A DNA stretch of 64,000 nucleotides from Edaphobacter sp. 4G125 (GCF_014274685.1 NZ_CP060393.1:3035501-3099500), one strand, 5' to 3'; numbered from the stretch's first letter, positions 16,879 through 25,735 are shown. Made by a program: numbers and translations. Notes: generated by a model not told the origin, from the letters alone.

Positions 16879-17483
16879 AAAGAGAACCTTTCGAGAAATT
16901 CGAGCCGGATACCCGCCAGCGGTCCACCGAGTTGCTGAAGCCTTCCTCCAACGGCTAGTGAGCCCAGATCGACCGGCTCAAAGCCGATTTCGTCGATGAG
17001 GTTGTGAACCGGTTTCTTAGCTTCGGGATCATCCCCGGAAATAAAGAGAACTGTGCGTGGCTTGGATGGGGAGAAATCGGAAATCCAAGCCATCGGCACG
17101 GAATTGAATGCCTTTACGACACTTGCACCGGGCGCAAGGTCCGCAATGATTTCGCTGGAGGTGCGTCCTGAAATGTCACCTAGGGTTAGCGGAGTAAAGC
17201 CAGCGAGCCGATTGGTTGTATCAACGAGAATGCGCCCTTTCCAGTCGGGGATGGAAAATAGCGCCTGCTGCACCTTTGGCCAGTTTGCGGCCAGAACGAC
17301 AATGTCCTGTTCAGTAGCCTGCTGTGGTGTCCCTGCTTCTGCACCAGATCCAAGCTCTTTCACAAGCGAGGCCAATGAGTCAGGACCTCGAGTGTTACTC
17401 AACAACACCCGATGACCCACGGCGAGTATGTGCTTCGCAATAGTCTGAGCAACAACGCCCGCGCCGATAAAGCCTATCTTCAC
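16875..17483 (-). CDS. NADP-binding F420-reductase-like oxidoreductase
   Basis: 202 residues from GTG 17483, with AGGAGAG upstream and a GTGA overlap with the end of the preceding gene. The N-terminus MKIGFIGAGVVAQTIAKHIL is a Rossmann GxGxxA motif. The next segment (LSNTRGP) suits NADP. Overall pattern fits the NADPH-dependent F420 reductase / NAD(P)-binding family (pfam F420_oxidored): ADLAPGASVVKAFNSVP. Real cofactor partner unknown. Middle gene of the operon. Confidence 0.85.
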   Translation of the reverse strand: MKIGFIGAGVVAQTIAKHILAVGHRVLLSNTRGPDSLASLVKELGSGAEAGTPQQATEQDIVVLAANWPKVQQALFSIPDWKGRILVDTTNRLAGFTPLTLGDISGRTSSEIIADLAPGASVVKAFNSVPMAWISDFSPSKPRTVLFISGDDPEAKKPVHNLIDEIGFEPVDLGSLAVGGRLQQLGGPLAGIRLEFLERFSL

Positions 17484-18373
17484 GACACACTCTCCTGGCT
17501 CTTGACCGCATCCGCGACTGAACGCAAATATTCGGCGGGAGTCGTAGGCTTGTGGCCGATGAGCCTTTCGAGGTCGCCGGTTACTTCTTCCCACTCACCC
17601 TGATTCATGCCTTGAACCCACTTCAAGATGAACGGGCCAACGAAATCAGGAAAGCCCAACGCTGCCATTGATTTCATGTATTCCTCATCCGAGATCGTGA
17701 TGTAGGGCACATCCTTGCCGTGGATATCCGAGAGGATATGGGCAATCTCGGCCCACGAAACTGATGGTGCCCCCGATAGGTAGTAGGTTTTGCCTTCGTG
17801 ACCGAGCTCGGCCAGAATCGTCGCATGGGCGGCTGCCAGATCATCACGGGTCGCCGATGTGAACTTGCCGTCGCCTGGCGGTACCCGAACACCTGTCTCC
17901 ACGGCGTTCGGCCCGGCGTACATCATTGCGGGCTCCATGAATGGCGGGTGCTGTACGAGCGTATAAGCCAGCCCTGACGACCGCAGTTTCTCGATTGAGA
18001 AGATGTCTTCCTCGGTAATTTCCTTCATGGTGAAGGTCGAACCGGCTTTGCGATAGATCGGCATGTAGACGAGGTGTCGCACGCCAGTCTCCGCCGCCAC
18101 ATCGATCACATTGGCGTGCGCCGTCTTGCGGTCGGTAAAGGCGTGAGTCGAAGTCAGCATGAGCTTCTCAACACCTTGGAAAGCCCGTGAAAGCGAATCG
18201 CGGTTGTAGTAATCGCCCTGCCGAATTTCGATACCATTGGCCGCCAAATCCGACGCCTTTGACGGATCGCGGGCGAAACCGACCAGTTGCTCAGCGGGCC
18301 TAAGTTTCAGCAAGTGGAGGAGTGTCTTTCTACCGATGTCTCCGCTTGCTCCCGTTACAAGAATCTTTCCCAT
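17480..18373 (-). CDS. NmrA-like atypical SDR (NAD(P)H:quinone / azoreductase type)
   Basis: 297 residues from ATG 18373 with GAAGGAG upstream; the frame extends further but without family match. GKILVTGASGDIGRKTLLHLL is the TGxxGxxG dinucleotide motif of atypical SDRs; RDDLAAAHATIL and PSVSWAEIA are typical of the QorB/NmrA-like branch. First gene of the operon, transcribed away from the SDR at 18609 from a shared 235-bp region holding two copies of a 22-bp operator-like repeat. Confidence 0.85.
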   Translation of the reverse strand: MGKILVTGASGDIGRKTLLHLLKLRPAEQLVGFARDPSKASDLAANGIEIRQGDYYNRDSLSRAFQGVEKLMLTSTHAFTDRKTAHANVIDVAAETGVRHLVYMPIYRKAGSTFTMKEITEEDIFSIEKLRSSGLAYTLVQHPPFMEPAMMYAGPNAVETGVRVPPGDGKFTSATRDDLAAAHATILAELGHEGKTYYLSGAPSVSWAEIAHILSDIHGKDVPYITISDEEYMKSMAALGFPDFVGPFILKWVQGMNQGEWEEVTGDLERLIGHKPTTPAEYLRSVADAVKSQESVS

Positions 18374-18404
18374 GCGCGATACTCCTTCGGCCTTCAGGCC
18401 GCAT

Positions 18405-18426
18405 TTATGAATCTTACGGTACAGAT
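18405..18426. promoter_or_regulatory. 22-bp inverted repeat, copy 3 (imperfect)
   Basis: TTATGAA-N8-TACAGAT, 31 bp upstream of the operon start at 18373. It matches the perfect copy at 20473-20494 in 17 of 22 positions, including the spacer CTTACG. Likely the weaker operator for the oxidoreductase operon. Confidence 0.5.
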
Positions 18427-18543
18427 GTGTTGAAGAGCTATTGGGATGCAGATTGTTTCCCGGACAGCCAGCAACAAGCCTTGCATTACGGTTATGAATT
18501 CGGATGGAACGAAAACTTTCTGCGACCAATGCGCGAACACTAC

Positions 18544-18565
18544 ATCTGAATCGCTAGGTTCAGAT
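18544..18565. promoter_or_regulatory. 22-bp inverted repeat, copy 2
   Basis: ATCTGAA-N8-TTCAGAT, 43 bp upstream of the SDR start at 18609. Identical to the reverse complement of the copy at 20473-20494 at 20 of 22 positions, so both copies should bind the same protein. Confidence 0.6.
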
Positions 18566-18608
18566 TATGCCATGATGGCGCATTCGACACCGAAGGAGAA
18601 AAGAAAAC

Positions 18609-19379
18609 ATGTCTCAATCAGTTCTTGACCTGTCCAAAGAGTTCGCGGGTCGCCGCGCTCTCGTCACTGGAGGTTCCCGAGGTATCGGCGCCGCCATCGC
18701 TCAACGTCTCATTGATGGAGGCGCATCTGTCGTCGTCGTTGCGCGCAATCGCCACGAACAAACACCTCCCGGCGCTACCTTCATCAAGGGAGACATTCTG
18801 ACTACCGAAGGCTGCAAGAAGATCGTGGAAGAGTCACTCAAGGCTCTTGGTGGCCTTGACATCCTCGTCAACAATGCCGCCGCCGCGAGCCTTGTTCTTC
18901 CCAACTCCGAGGCAATTTCTGACGAGGTATGGCAGGAGACGATTGCTTCAAATCTGCTCTCTGTGGTCCGCATCACCAATGCGGCATTGCCAGCATTGAA
19001 GCAGTCGCCCGAAGCGTCAATCCTCAATATCTCCTCCGGTAGCGATCAGCCCGGCAATGGCCCACTCGTTCACTACGGAGCAAGCAAGGCCGCGATGAAC
19101 TACTACACGAAGGCTCTGGCGAAGGAACTCGGCGCGACTCACAAGATTCGTGTGAACATCGTCACGCCGGGCGGCGTCGAGACACCAGGTGGAGACAAGA
19201 TCCGCAATGAGATCATGGCGGCGATGGGCGCGCCGCCGGAAGCCGCTATCGCGATGGTTCCGCTTGGGCGCCTCGGACTGCCTTCGGATATTGCGGAAGC
19301 TTCTGTCTTCTTGCTCTCGCCGCGTGCCATCTGGATCACCGGCCAGAATTTTCACGTGAACGGCGGCTTCAGCTTCTAA
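18609..19379 (+). CDS. SDR family oxidoreductase
   Basis: 256 residues, classical short-chain dehydrogenase: TGGSRGIG cofactor site (20-27), NNAA motif, Ser of NISSGS and the YGASK catalytic Tyr/Lys, ending in the family's GQNFHVNGGFSF. Start ATG 18609 follows AAGGAGAAAAGAAA. Divergent from the oxidoreductase operon. Substrate unknown. Confidence 0.9.
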   Translation: MSQSVLDLSKEFAGRRALVTGGSRGIGAAIAQRLIDGGASVVVVARNRHEQTPPGATFIKGDILTTEGCKKIVEESLKALGGLDILVNNAAAASLVLPNSEAISDEVWQETIASNLLSVVRITNAALPALKQSPEASILNISSGSDQPGNGPLVHYGASKAAMNYYTKALAKELGATHKIRVNIVTPGGVETPGGDKIRNEIMAAMGAPPEAAIAMVPLGRLGLPSDIAEASVFLLSPRAIWITGQNFHVNGGFSF

Positions 19380-19458
19380 CTTCCAATTCACTTTTCAAGA
19401 GAATCAGGCTCGCGATGTTCAGCGAGCCTGATTCCATTGGGAAGGAAAATGAACTGTG

Positions 19459-20073
19459 TCAGTCCGCGTACCCCATGTATCCAAGTGCTGTGTCTACGAC
19501 TTTGGTCAACTCCGCCTTGGTCGCCCCGCTCGCCGCTTGCACACAGAGTCCCTGCAAAATAGCGGCTATAAAGCGAGCCATAGCAACGGGGTCCACGTCC
19601 TTCCCCAGTTCCCCTGTCTTCTTTGCCTGCTCTAGGCGTTTACGTGCAACAGCTTCCCCTTGCTTCCTCCCCTGAATCAACCACTGCTTTATCGAGTCGG
19701 CTTCGTCACCGACTGCAAGAGCTCCCTGAATCGATAGGCACCCCTTCGGATAGCCCGGCGTCGAGAGGAAGTTCACTGTTCCTCGCAACGCAGCTTCGAT
19801 CATCTCCCGCACGGTTGGCTTCTTGAGAGCTTCGCGCATGAAGCTCTGGTAGACATTCGTGTATCGCTCAAATGCTCGCTTGAAGAGCTCTTCCTTATTG
19901 CCAAATGCAGCCCACATGCTTGATCGGTTGATCCGCATTGCATCTGTCAGGTCGGTCAGGGTGGCTCCCTCATATCCTTTTTCCCAAAACACGCGCGTAG
20001 CCGCGTCCAAAGCGGCTTCCGTATCGAAGCCCCTTGGGCGGCCCATCTTCGGATTGTCGGCCGTCTTGCTCAT
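19459..20073 (-). CDS. TetR/AcrR family regulator
   Basis: 204 residues from ATG 20073 (ATG 20046, MGRPRGF, is an alternative). N-terminal HTH: GRPRGFDTEAALDAATRVFWEKGYEGATLTDL..AMRINRSSMWAAFGNKEELF. C-terminal TetR_C-like ligand domain with PGYPKGCLSIQGAL. This branch often controls SDR/quinone reductase genes such as those adjacent. It lies 59 bp downstream of the ArsR-type gene on the same strand and is probably co-transcribed with it. Confidence 0.9.
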   Translation of the reverse strand: MSKTADNPKMGRPRGFDTEAALDAATRVFWEKGYEGATLTDLTDAMRINRSSMWAAFGNKEELFKRAFERYTNVYQSFMREALKKPTVREMIEAALRGTVNFLSTPGYPKGCLSIQGALAVGDEADSIKQWLIQGRKQGEAVARKRLEQAKKTGELGKDVDPVAMARFIAAILQGLCVQAASGATKAELTKVVDTALGYMGYAD

Positions 20074-20132
20074 ACCTTCTATTTGATACACTTCTGGACC
20101 GAAAAGGTCGAAACTTCTTTTTAGGATGCAGG

Positions 20133-20441
20133 TCATACCGACGCCGAATCTTCGTGGGCTTCGGTGTGAACCAACGCGAGCTTTGAGAGAGCTGACACAT
20201 AAGCACCCAAGACCTCTCGATTGACCTTGTGCCGTCTCCAGCGCCCATCGCGAGACGACACTACTAACGAAGCGAGGCGGAGCTGTTGCAGGTGGTGCGA
20301 AACGGTGGCGGGCGTGACGCCGAACATCTCGCATAGGGCGTGGGAAGAGATCATTTCACAACTGGAGATCGATCTAAGGATTCCAAAGCGCGTCGGATCG
20401 GCAAGCGCGATGGAGATCAATGGCACGTTGATGCTTGGCAT
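20133..20441 (-). CDS. ArsR-family winged-helix regulator
   Basis: 102 residues from ATG 20441 (TTG 20465 would add eight). ArsR fold: ALADPTRFGILRSI...HALCEMFGVTPATVSHHLQQLRLASLV...RDGRWRRHKVN. No metal-binding Cys motif, so it probably senses a small molecule or acts as a plain repressor. A perfect 22-bp inverted repeat lies just upstream; near-identical copies precede the oxidoreductase genes, so this is the best candidate for their regulator. Confidence 0.88.
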   Translation of the reverse strand: MPSINVPLISIALADPTRFGILRSISSCEMISSHALCEMFGVTPATVSHHLQQLRLASLVVSSRDGRWRRHKVNREVLGAYVSALSKLALVHTEAHEDSASV

Positions 20442-20472
20442 ACTCCCAGTCCATCCAGCTTGCAATAATTAT

Positions 20473-20494
20473 ATCTGAACCTTACGATTCAGAT
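20473..20494. promoter_or_regulatory. 22-bp inverted repeat, copy 1 (ArsR promoter)
   Basis: ATCTGAA-CCTTACGA-TTCAGAT, immediately upstream of the ArsR-type gene and about 165 bp upstream of the LysR gene. Perfect 7-bp arms with an 8-bp spacer. Its reuse at 18405 and 18544 points to a small local regulon with autoregulation. Confidence 0.62.
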
Positions 20495-20657
20495 GTAGTG
20501 AAATTAGGCGGGATGCGAAACTTTTGGATCGTTCTGTTACCGATAGACGAACCTGCCGTCGTTGGGCAAGTCCCAACCGCAAAGGGCCAGAAGGCGAACG
20601 AGCAGATGTCGAGCACCGACCAACGCAAGTGTGTAGTCGAGCAGTGAAGATGCACCG

Positions 20658-21614
20658 TTGGAGTACTCATTGTCTTTACTCGTTGATATCCGCCTTCAGA
20701 TGGCCGCAGTCACACTGGCCGAAGAGATGAACTTTACACGAGCGGCAGACCGGCTGAGGATTACGCAGCCTGCCCTTAGCAAGCAGATTGCCGAGCTAGA
20801 AAGCCGCCTGGGCTTTGTGGTCTTCGAGCGCGATCAGAAACACGTCGAGCTCACAGAAGCGGGCCAAGTGTTCGTTCGTGGCTGCAAGGATTCGTTGGCC
20901 ATCTTGGAGAAGGCAATACGTACTGCTCGCGCGACACAAGAAGAGATTCAGCCGGTCGTTACGATAGGACACAGTCCCTACGTCTGTCCCGTCTTGGTTT
21001 CGGCTTTACTTTCTGTGAATCTACCTCTTTATCCGAGTCTTCGTTTGCGGATGGAGAGCCGCTTCGCAAGTGAACTCGTTCACAGCGTTCTTTCTGCAGA
21101 ACTTGATATCGCTCTTCTCGAAGAGCCGATTGATAGTCCTCTTCTCACTTTGGTGCCGCTCGTTACGGCCCCTCTTCACGCAGTGATGTCTCTTGATCAT
21201 CCCGCAGCTCAGCAGCGGTCTGTGAGCATTGAAGACTTTACAAATGTGGGGTGGATGATGTTTCCGAAGAAAGCAAATCCTGCGCTCTACGACCGTCTTT
21301 TTGAGAGCGCAAAGCAATTAGGGGTGTCACCTATTGAGCTCCATCACTACATGACTCCTCAGGAAGTAGTGCAACTCATCTCCGAGAACTTTGGTGTGGC
21401 TTTTATGCCGCCTGGGGTAGCGGAACAGATCGCGGGAAACAACTTCGTAAGTCGTCCCCTCACATCGAAGGCTCTTGAGTTCACGTCCTACCTAGCCCTA
21501 AGGGCGGACCAGTCTTCGCGTCTAGTAAACGAGTTTGGGAGAGCGTTCCTCAAGAAAGCAGTTCCGAACGGTCAGCACGGCGATGCCTCAGGTCAGATGT
21601 CGCTCAAGCTGTAG
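20658..21614 (+). CDS. LysR-family transcriptional regulator
   Basis: Up to 318 residues; the frame opens at TTG 20658 and the exact start is unclear (no ATG before residue 15). N-terminal wHTH: AVTLAEEMNFTRAADRLRITQPALSKQIAELESRLGFVVFER. C-terminal periplasmic-binding-like effector domain. It is transcribed away from the ArsR/TetR pair. Likely an additional regulator of the oxidoreductase cassette. Confidence 0.9.
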   Translation: MEYSLSLLVDIRLQMAAVTLAEEMNFTRAADRLRITQPALSKQIAELESRLGFVVFERDQKHVELTEAGQVFVRGCKDSLAILEKAIRTARATQEEIQPVVTIGHSPYVCPVLVSALLSVNLPLYPSLRLRMESRFASELVHSVLSAELDIALLEEPIDSPLLTLVPLVTAPLHAVMSLDHPAAQQRSVSIEDFTNVGWMMFPKKANPALYDRLFESAKQLGVSPIELHHYMTPQEVVQLISENFGVAFMPPGVAEQIAGNNFVSRPLTSKALEFTSYLALRADQSSRLVNEFGRAFLKKAVPNGQHGDASGQMSLKL

Positions 21615-21757
21615 TAGCGGTGAGAGTGGTCAGACGGACGATCATTCCAAGGAGGAATAATGAGCTTACGAAAAGTAATTGGACTTGAACGTCTGTCATC
21701 GTCAATCCTCGTTGGCAACGCGGTACCTCGAAAGCCCAACCTGCCAGAGGAGATTAC

Positions 21758-22018
21758 ATGCCCATCCCCGAATCAGCTATACAGCAGCCACTGCAACAGA
21801 GGAAGCGTCCAGCGCGTGCCTCGATCTCCCCCCAAGAAAAGATTCTCGTAGGCAGAGATGAAGCTGCCGAGATGCTGTCGATTAGCCCACGAGCGATTGA
21901 TTACCTCGTGTCCACGCGGCAGCTAAACATACGGAGGATTGGCACGAGAGTGCTGATTGCAACAGCTGAATTGAAGCGCTTTTCAAGATCAGATCATCCA
22001 GAAAGACTTGCTGGCTAA
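21758..22018 (+). CDS. HTH protein, excisionase-like
   Basis: 86 residues. The C-terminal half, VGRDEAAEMLSISPRAIDYLVSTRQLNIRRIGTRVLIATAELKRF, is the MerR/excisionase-type HTH_17 fold. It precedes the integrase by 60 bp on the same strand, the usual place of a recombination directionality factor. A 64-codon frame in another register (21660-21851) has a better ribosome binding site but no protein-like sequence. Confidence 0.75.
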   Translation: MPIPESAIQQPLQQRKRPARASISPQEKILVGRDEAAEMLSISPRAIDYLVSTRQLNIRRIGTRVLIATAELKRFSRSDHPERLAG

Positions 22019-22078
22019 TGGTCAGCTGTCCGTAAACAGACTCTGTCGCTGGATGGCCTCAAGATGCGCGAGGACTTT

Positions 22079-23086
22079 ATGCGTGGAGTTTTTGAGAAAC
22101 CGGTAGGTAGTGGTGTTTGGTGGATTAACTATTATGTCGATGGCAAGCGTCGTCGAGAAAAAGTTGGCAAGAAGGATCTCGCCAACAAGCTGTATCAGAA
22201 GCGCCGCGGAGATATCGTCTCGGGACGTAAGCTGCCCGAGTTGCGAGACTCGAAGTCGCTACGCTTCTCTGAACTCATTGATGATGCTCTTGAGTATGTA
22301 GCCGACCACAAGGACTTCCGCAGCTACGTCAGTAAAGCTGGAATCGTAAGGGAAGCACTGGGCAAGAAGCTGGCTAACGAACTGACCCCTCAGGAAATCG
22401 AGCGCTGGTTACGCAGCCACTGCAAGACACCAGCTACGGCGAATCGCTACAAGGCGTTTATCTCGCTTTGCTATCGAGAGGGTGTCCACAATGGCAAGGT
22501 GACAATCAATCCCGCTCGGTTAGTGCGCCACCGCCGAGAAGGATCAGGACGGCTGCGATTTCTCACGCGCGACGAGTATGTACGTCTCTATAAGGTAATC
22601 GAGAGGAAGTTTCCAGAACACCTAGCAGAGTTCATCATTTCGGTGAATACAGGCATGCGTCTCTCCGAGCAATACTCGCTCACGTGGAGCCAAGTTCATC
22701 TTGACCGTCGTACGGTAGACCTCATTGAAACCAAGAATGGTTCCGCTCGCACGGTCCATCTCAACGATGATTCGACTTCAGCGTTCGAGAGCCTCCGTCG
22801 TAAAGGGCAGAAAGCTACCGATCCTATCTTCGTAAAGCAGGGCCCACGCTTTGATACACGGTCATGGTTTGTGCCGAGTCTGGAAGAGGCCGAAATCGAA
22901 GATTATGTTTGGCACTCGAATCGCCATACGTTCTGTTCCTGGCTGGCGATGGCTGGTGCTTCCATCAAAGAGATTCAGGAACTCGCAGGTCATAAGACAA
23001 TCACGATGTCTGCACGCTATAGCCACCTGTCACCGGAACATCGCCTCTCGGTGATCGATCGGATTTCTTCCAGACCATCCGAATAG
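22079..23086 (+). CDS. Tyrosine recombinase (phage-type integrase)
   Basis: 335 residues from ATG 22079, which has GAGG five bases upstream (ATG 22064 adds five). N-terminal arm/core-binding part (VWWINYYVDGKRRREKVG), then the catalytic domain with Arg in VNTGMRLSEQ, Lys in LIETKNGSARTV, HSNRH, GHKTI, and nucleophile Tyr in SARYSHLSPEH. All catalytic residues are present. It lies about 1.5 kb from the 3' end of tRNA-Leu, so it probably inserted the island there. Confidence 0.93.
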   Translation: MRGVFEKPVGSGVWWINYYVDGKRRREKVGKKDLANKLYQKRRGDIVSGRKLPELRDSKSLRFSELIDDALEYVADHKDFRSYVSKAGIVREALGKKLANELTPQEIERWLRSHCKTPATANRYKAFISLCYREGVHNGKVTINPARLVRHRREGSGRLRFLTRDEYVRLYKVIERKFPEHLAEFIISVNTGMRLSEQYSLTWSQVHLDRRTVDLIETKNGSARTVHLNDDSTSAFESLRRKGQKATDPIFVKQGPRFDTRSWFVPSLEEAEIEDYVWHSNRHTFCSWLAMAGASIKEIQELAGHKTITMSARYSHLSPEHRLSVIDRISSRPSE

Positions 23087-23105
23087 CCAACGAACTGCGT
23101 CGAGG

Positions 23106-23173
23106 TTCCCGTGCGGGAATATTTCGGTGCCGCATTGGCTGATCACGGTTCATTGTTCCCGTACGGGAACAAT
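23106..23173. repeat. Two palindromes, TTCCCGTRCGGGAA, 50 bp apart
   Basis: TTCCCGTGCGGGAA at 23106-23119 and TTCCCGTACGGGAA at 23156-23169, the latter inside the perfect 22-bp palindrome 23152-23173. Centre-to-centre distance is 50 bp, close to five helical turns. They lie between the integrase and the convergent HTH-like gene. Could be a protein-binding pair, recombination sites, or a convergent terminator; no T-tract follows. Confidence 0.55.
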
Positions 23174-23191
23174 CAGACAAACGTTCTCGAC

Positions 23192-24295
23192 TCACTCCAG
23201 ATCGTGCGGTGATGTCGGCCGGCCAAGTTTGCGATAGTGTTCGAAGAACTGGTTCAAGCCCTGTGAGGTCGGATCAAGATTGGTTGCGACCGTTCTTGCC
23301 CACGTAAGCCATCGGTCCGCGTAGGCAGCTTCCGCAGGCGGTTTCGACTCGATCCTGCGCTCTACCTGCGCAATCAATCGATGAAGCGCTTCAGCTTTGC
23401 TCCAGTTTTCCACGTCCTCATCGAGCTTCTTCAACTGGGCTTGAGCTCGTCGATGCTCATCCGCGCGCTTTTCCTCGGCTTCCTTCTTCCTGGCGAATCT
23501 CTCCGTCCTCTCTGCCAATTCCGCTGCGGCTGTACGCAAGCCATGGAGGATGATGCCCAACTGGCTTTCGAGCGATTCCTTAGATCGATCCGAGAAGGTC
23601 GGTTCATTGCGTGTGGCCAGGTATTCCCGAATCCTGAAGGAGAGTCGCCCCGAGGGATGAAATTCAACGGTCGTTTGTGCGGACCGTGTGCCCTTTGATA
23701 CGACTCGGGTGGCTTCTTCGAAGACTGTGAACTTCACTCTCTGACGCTGGATCACGATCTCTAGCCCACGTTCATACTCCGTCTCCGGCAGGACGAATGA
23801 ATAGCCACGATCTTCGGCCGCCTTGAGGAAGGCATCGACGAAGAGCAGCACACGCGGTATCGAACTGGGCGCAATCTTCACATCGATGTCCTCTCTTGAA
23901 GAGCCGATTCGTCCGTAAGAATCCGGGCTGCGCAGAGAGAAGCTCTTCTGCAGTTGAAGCGTGAAGCGATGGGGCGAAGACAACACACCTGACACAGGTG
24001 CGGGAGTGATCTCCGCCGTCTTCAGTTCGGACGCCCACGTCCTCCCGCGACCTGGATCGGCCTGGACTGTTTGTGGCACGCCCTGTCCGCGAGGTGGAAG
24101 AGGAGGTCGGGGTAGCTTCTGACCCGCTGCGACACGAGCCCAGTAGCCTCTCTCAGGGGCCGGGATATCCATCCTGCGGCAGATCTTTGCCAGCGCGACA
24201 TCGGAGACCCCATAACGCGTGGAGACCTTCGTCATCGCTTCAGACCAAACCTCGGCATACAGCTGATCTCGATCGAGTGTGTGACCTTTTGCCAT
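23192..24295 (-). CDS. Hypothetical protein with N-terminal HTH-like domain
   Basis: 367 residues. The N-terminus (LYAEVWSEAMTKVSTRYG, VSDVALAKICRRMDIPAPERGYWARVAAG) looks like a homeodomain-like HTH that I have seen in hypothetical proteins of mobile regions. The middle part is unrecognised. A charged coiled-coil segment (about 260-310; ERTERFARKKEAEEKRADEHRR) precedes the C-terminus. It converges on the integrase and is the last gene before the tRNA boundary. Role unknown, perhaps island maintenance or DNA binding. Confidence 0.65.
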   Translation of the reverse strand: MAKGHTLDRDQLYAEVWSEAMTKVSTRYGVSDVALAKICRRMDIPAPERGYWARVAAGQKLPRPPLPPRGQGVPQTVQADPGRGRTWASELKTAEITPAPVSGVLSSPHRFTLQLQKSFSLRSPDSYGRIGSSREDIDVKIAPSSIPRVLLFVDAFLKAAEDRGYSFVLPETEYERGLEIVIQRQRVKFTVFEEATRVVSKGTRSAQTTVEFHPSGRLSFRIREYLATRNEPTFSDRSKESLESQLGIILHGLRTAAAELAERTERFARKKEAEEKRADEHRRAQAQLKKLDEDVENWSKAEALHRLIAQVERRIESKPPAEAAYADRWLTWARTVATNLDPTSQGLNQFFEHYRKLGRPTSPHDLE

Positions 24296-24485
24296 GCCGG
24301 TACGCTAACAGGGAGAGAGCGTGCAAAGCATGATCGATAGAAGAGGGTTCTATCGATCACTTTCGTGACTGAAGTTGATCGATAGGTGGCTCACAAAAGA
24401 ATTGGCGGGATGACGATTTCGGCTGACCGGAGGCACGCCGTTGCACAGAGACGCATCGCGGCAGAAATGGAAATCCCAAAAACAA

Positions 24486-24542
24486 ACAGCCACCAAAACA
24501 GCCACCAAACGATTTTTGCCTCTCGATTTTCGAGAGGCAAAA
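24486..24542. repeat. Tandem AACAGCCACCAA and 8-bp inverted repeat beside tRNA-Leu
   Basis: The dodecamer ACAGCCACCAAA/ACAGCCACCAAA occurs twice in tandem at about 24486-24510, followed by GCCTCTCG-ATTTT-CGAGAGGC (24518-24538) flanked by TTTTT on the left and AAAA on the right. The tracts lie on the wrong side for a terminator on either strand. Position, 24 bp from the tRNA 3' end, suits integrase arm sites or the attachment junction. Confidence 0.45.
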
Positions 24543-24565
24543 TGAGCATAAGTCCTTTGTTTTGT

Positions 24566-24653
24566 TGGTGCCGGGAGGGGGGGTCGAACCCCCACGACCG
24601 CAAGGGTCGGCGGATTTTGAGTCCGCTGCGTCTGCCAGTTCCGCCATCCCGGC
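24566..24653 (-). tRNA. tRNA-Leu (anticodon CAA)
   Basis: Reverse complement begins GCCGGGA and ends TCCCGGC-A-CCA (acceptor stem, encoded CCA). The anticodon stem GCGGA/TCCGC closes the loop CTCAAAA, giving anticodon CAA. A long variable arm (GACCCTTGCGGTC) and T-arm GGGGGTTCGACCCCC are class II leucine features. 88 nt with CCA. Its 3' end faces the integrase, making it the likely integration site of the island. Confidence 0.97.
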
Positions 24654-24746
24654 TCTATTCAAATAACAAGTTATCGAGAAAGAGCATGCAAAGTGCACTG
24701 CCAACTTGTCTTTTTCAGTATCGCATAACCAAGCCGTCTGGGGTGT

Positions 24747-25721
24747 CTAACGAACAATAGGCCATAACCACGCGGCGCCACGTACACCACTCGAATCACC
24801 AAATTTCGCCTGTAGAATCGGAGTGTCCACTTCTCCTCCGAACACATACGTCGGAAGACGTTTCGGCAGACTTTCATAAAGGTGCTTCGTGAGCGAGAGC
24901 CCTCCTCCAAGCACAAAGACATCAGGATCGAGAATATTAATAACATTAGCCAGACCGCGTGCAAGGCGATCCTCCAGGCGTTCGACAACCGCTAACGCCT
25001 CTTTTTCTCCTGCTTCAAATGCCGCGATCACCTCTCGCGCCGTGCGTTGCTTTCCTGTCGTCGCCTGATAGTCCCGTGCCAACCCTGTTCCAGAGACCCA
25101 CATCTCCATGCAGCCAGGTTTTCCGCAATAGCAAACAGGGCCCGGATTTTCTTCTGCGCTCGGCCAGGGTAGAGGATTATGTCCCCACTCCCCACCAGTT
25201 CCATTTGGCCCTGCATGTACACGGCCGTTCACCGCCACGCCACCGCCACATCCGGTCCCCAGGATCACCCCGAAGACAACACGCTTTCCTGCAGCCGCTC
25301 CATCCGTTGCTTCTGAAACCGCAAGGCAGTTCGCGTCGTTGGCAATCCGTACCTCGCGCCCTAACACGGCAGAAAGATCTTTATCTAAAGGACGTCCATT
25401 CAGCCACGTCGAGTTCGCGTTCTTCACCAGACCAGTCTTCTCCGAGATACTTCCTGGAATTCCCGCGCCCACGCTTCCCTTTTTGCCCGTCTTCGACTCC
25501 AAAAGGTGAACCAACCCTGTAATCGCGGCGATCGTTCCTTTGTAGTCGTCTCTAGGGGTATCGATGCGATGCCGGGCAAGTTCTACACCCTTAAAATCAA
25601 GGGCCAGCGCTTCAATCTTCGTTCCACCTAAATCGATCCCGATACGCATCTCCGGCTCAACCGCCGAAGGCAAATTGTTCTGCACGTCCTCGTTTTCCTC
25701 CTGCTCTCTGACTCCAAACAT
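24747..25721 (-). CDS. ROK-family sugar kinase (fructokinase Mak-like)
   Basis: 324 residues (ATG 25649, MRIGIDLGG, is an alternative start closer to E. coli Mak). ATP site [16 protein letters not shown], catalytic [19 protein letters not shown], and the ROK zinc motif [15 protein letters not shown]. Phosphorylates a hexose, probably fructose or glucose, in the cytoplasm. Follows the Usg-like gene by 14 bp on the same strand. Confidence 0.88.
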   Translation of the reverse strand: MFGVREQEENEDVQNNLPSAVEPEMRIGIDLGGTKIEALALDFKGVELARHRIDTPRDDYKGTIAAITGLVHLLESKTGKKGSVGAGIPGSISEKTGLVKNANSTWLNGRPLDKDLSAVLGREVRIANDANCLAVSEATDGAAAGKRVVFGVILGTGCGGGVAVNGRVHAGPNGTGGEWGHNPLPWPSAEENPGPVCYCGKPGCMEMWVSGTGLARDYQATTGKQRTAREVIAAFEAGEKEALAVVERLEDRLARGLANVINILDPDVFVLGGGLSLTKHLYESLPKRLPTYVFGGEVDTPILQAKFGDSSGVRGAAWLWPIVR

Positions 25722-25735
25722 CCAGAACGCCCTGT

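Noticed and set aside
21660-21851. 64-codon frame with a strong AAGGAGG
   Set aside because: Sequence is not protein-like and overlaps the excisionase-like gene in another frame; the Shine-Dalgarno is noted but a gene is not supported.
24514-24542. Hairpin as terminator of tRNA-Leu
   Set aside because: On both strands the T-tract precedes and the A-tract follows the stem, the reverse of an intrinsic terminator.
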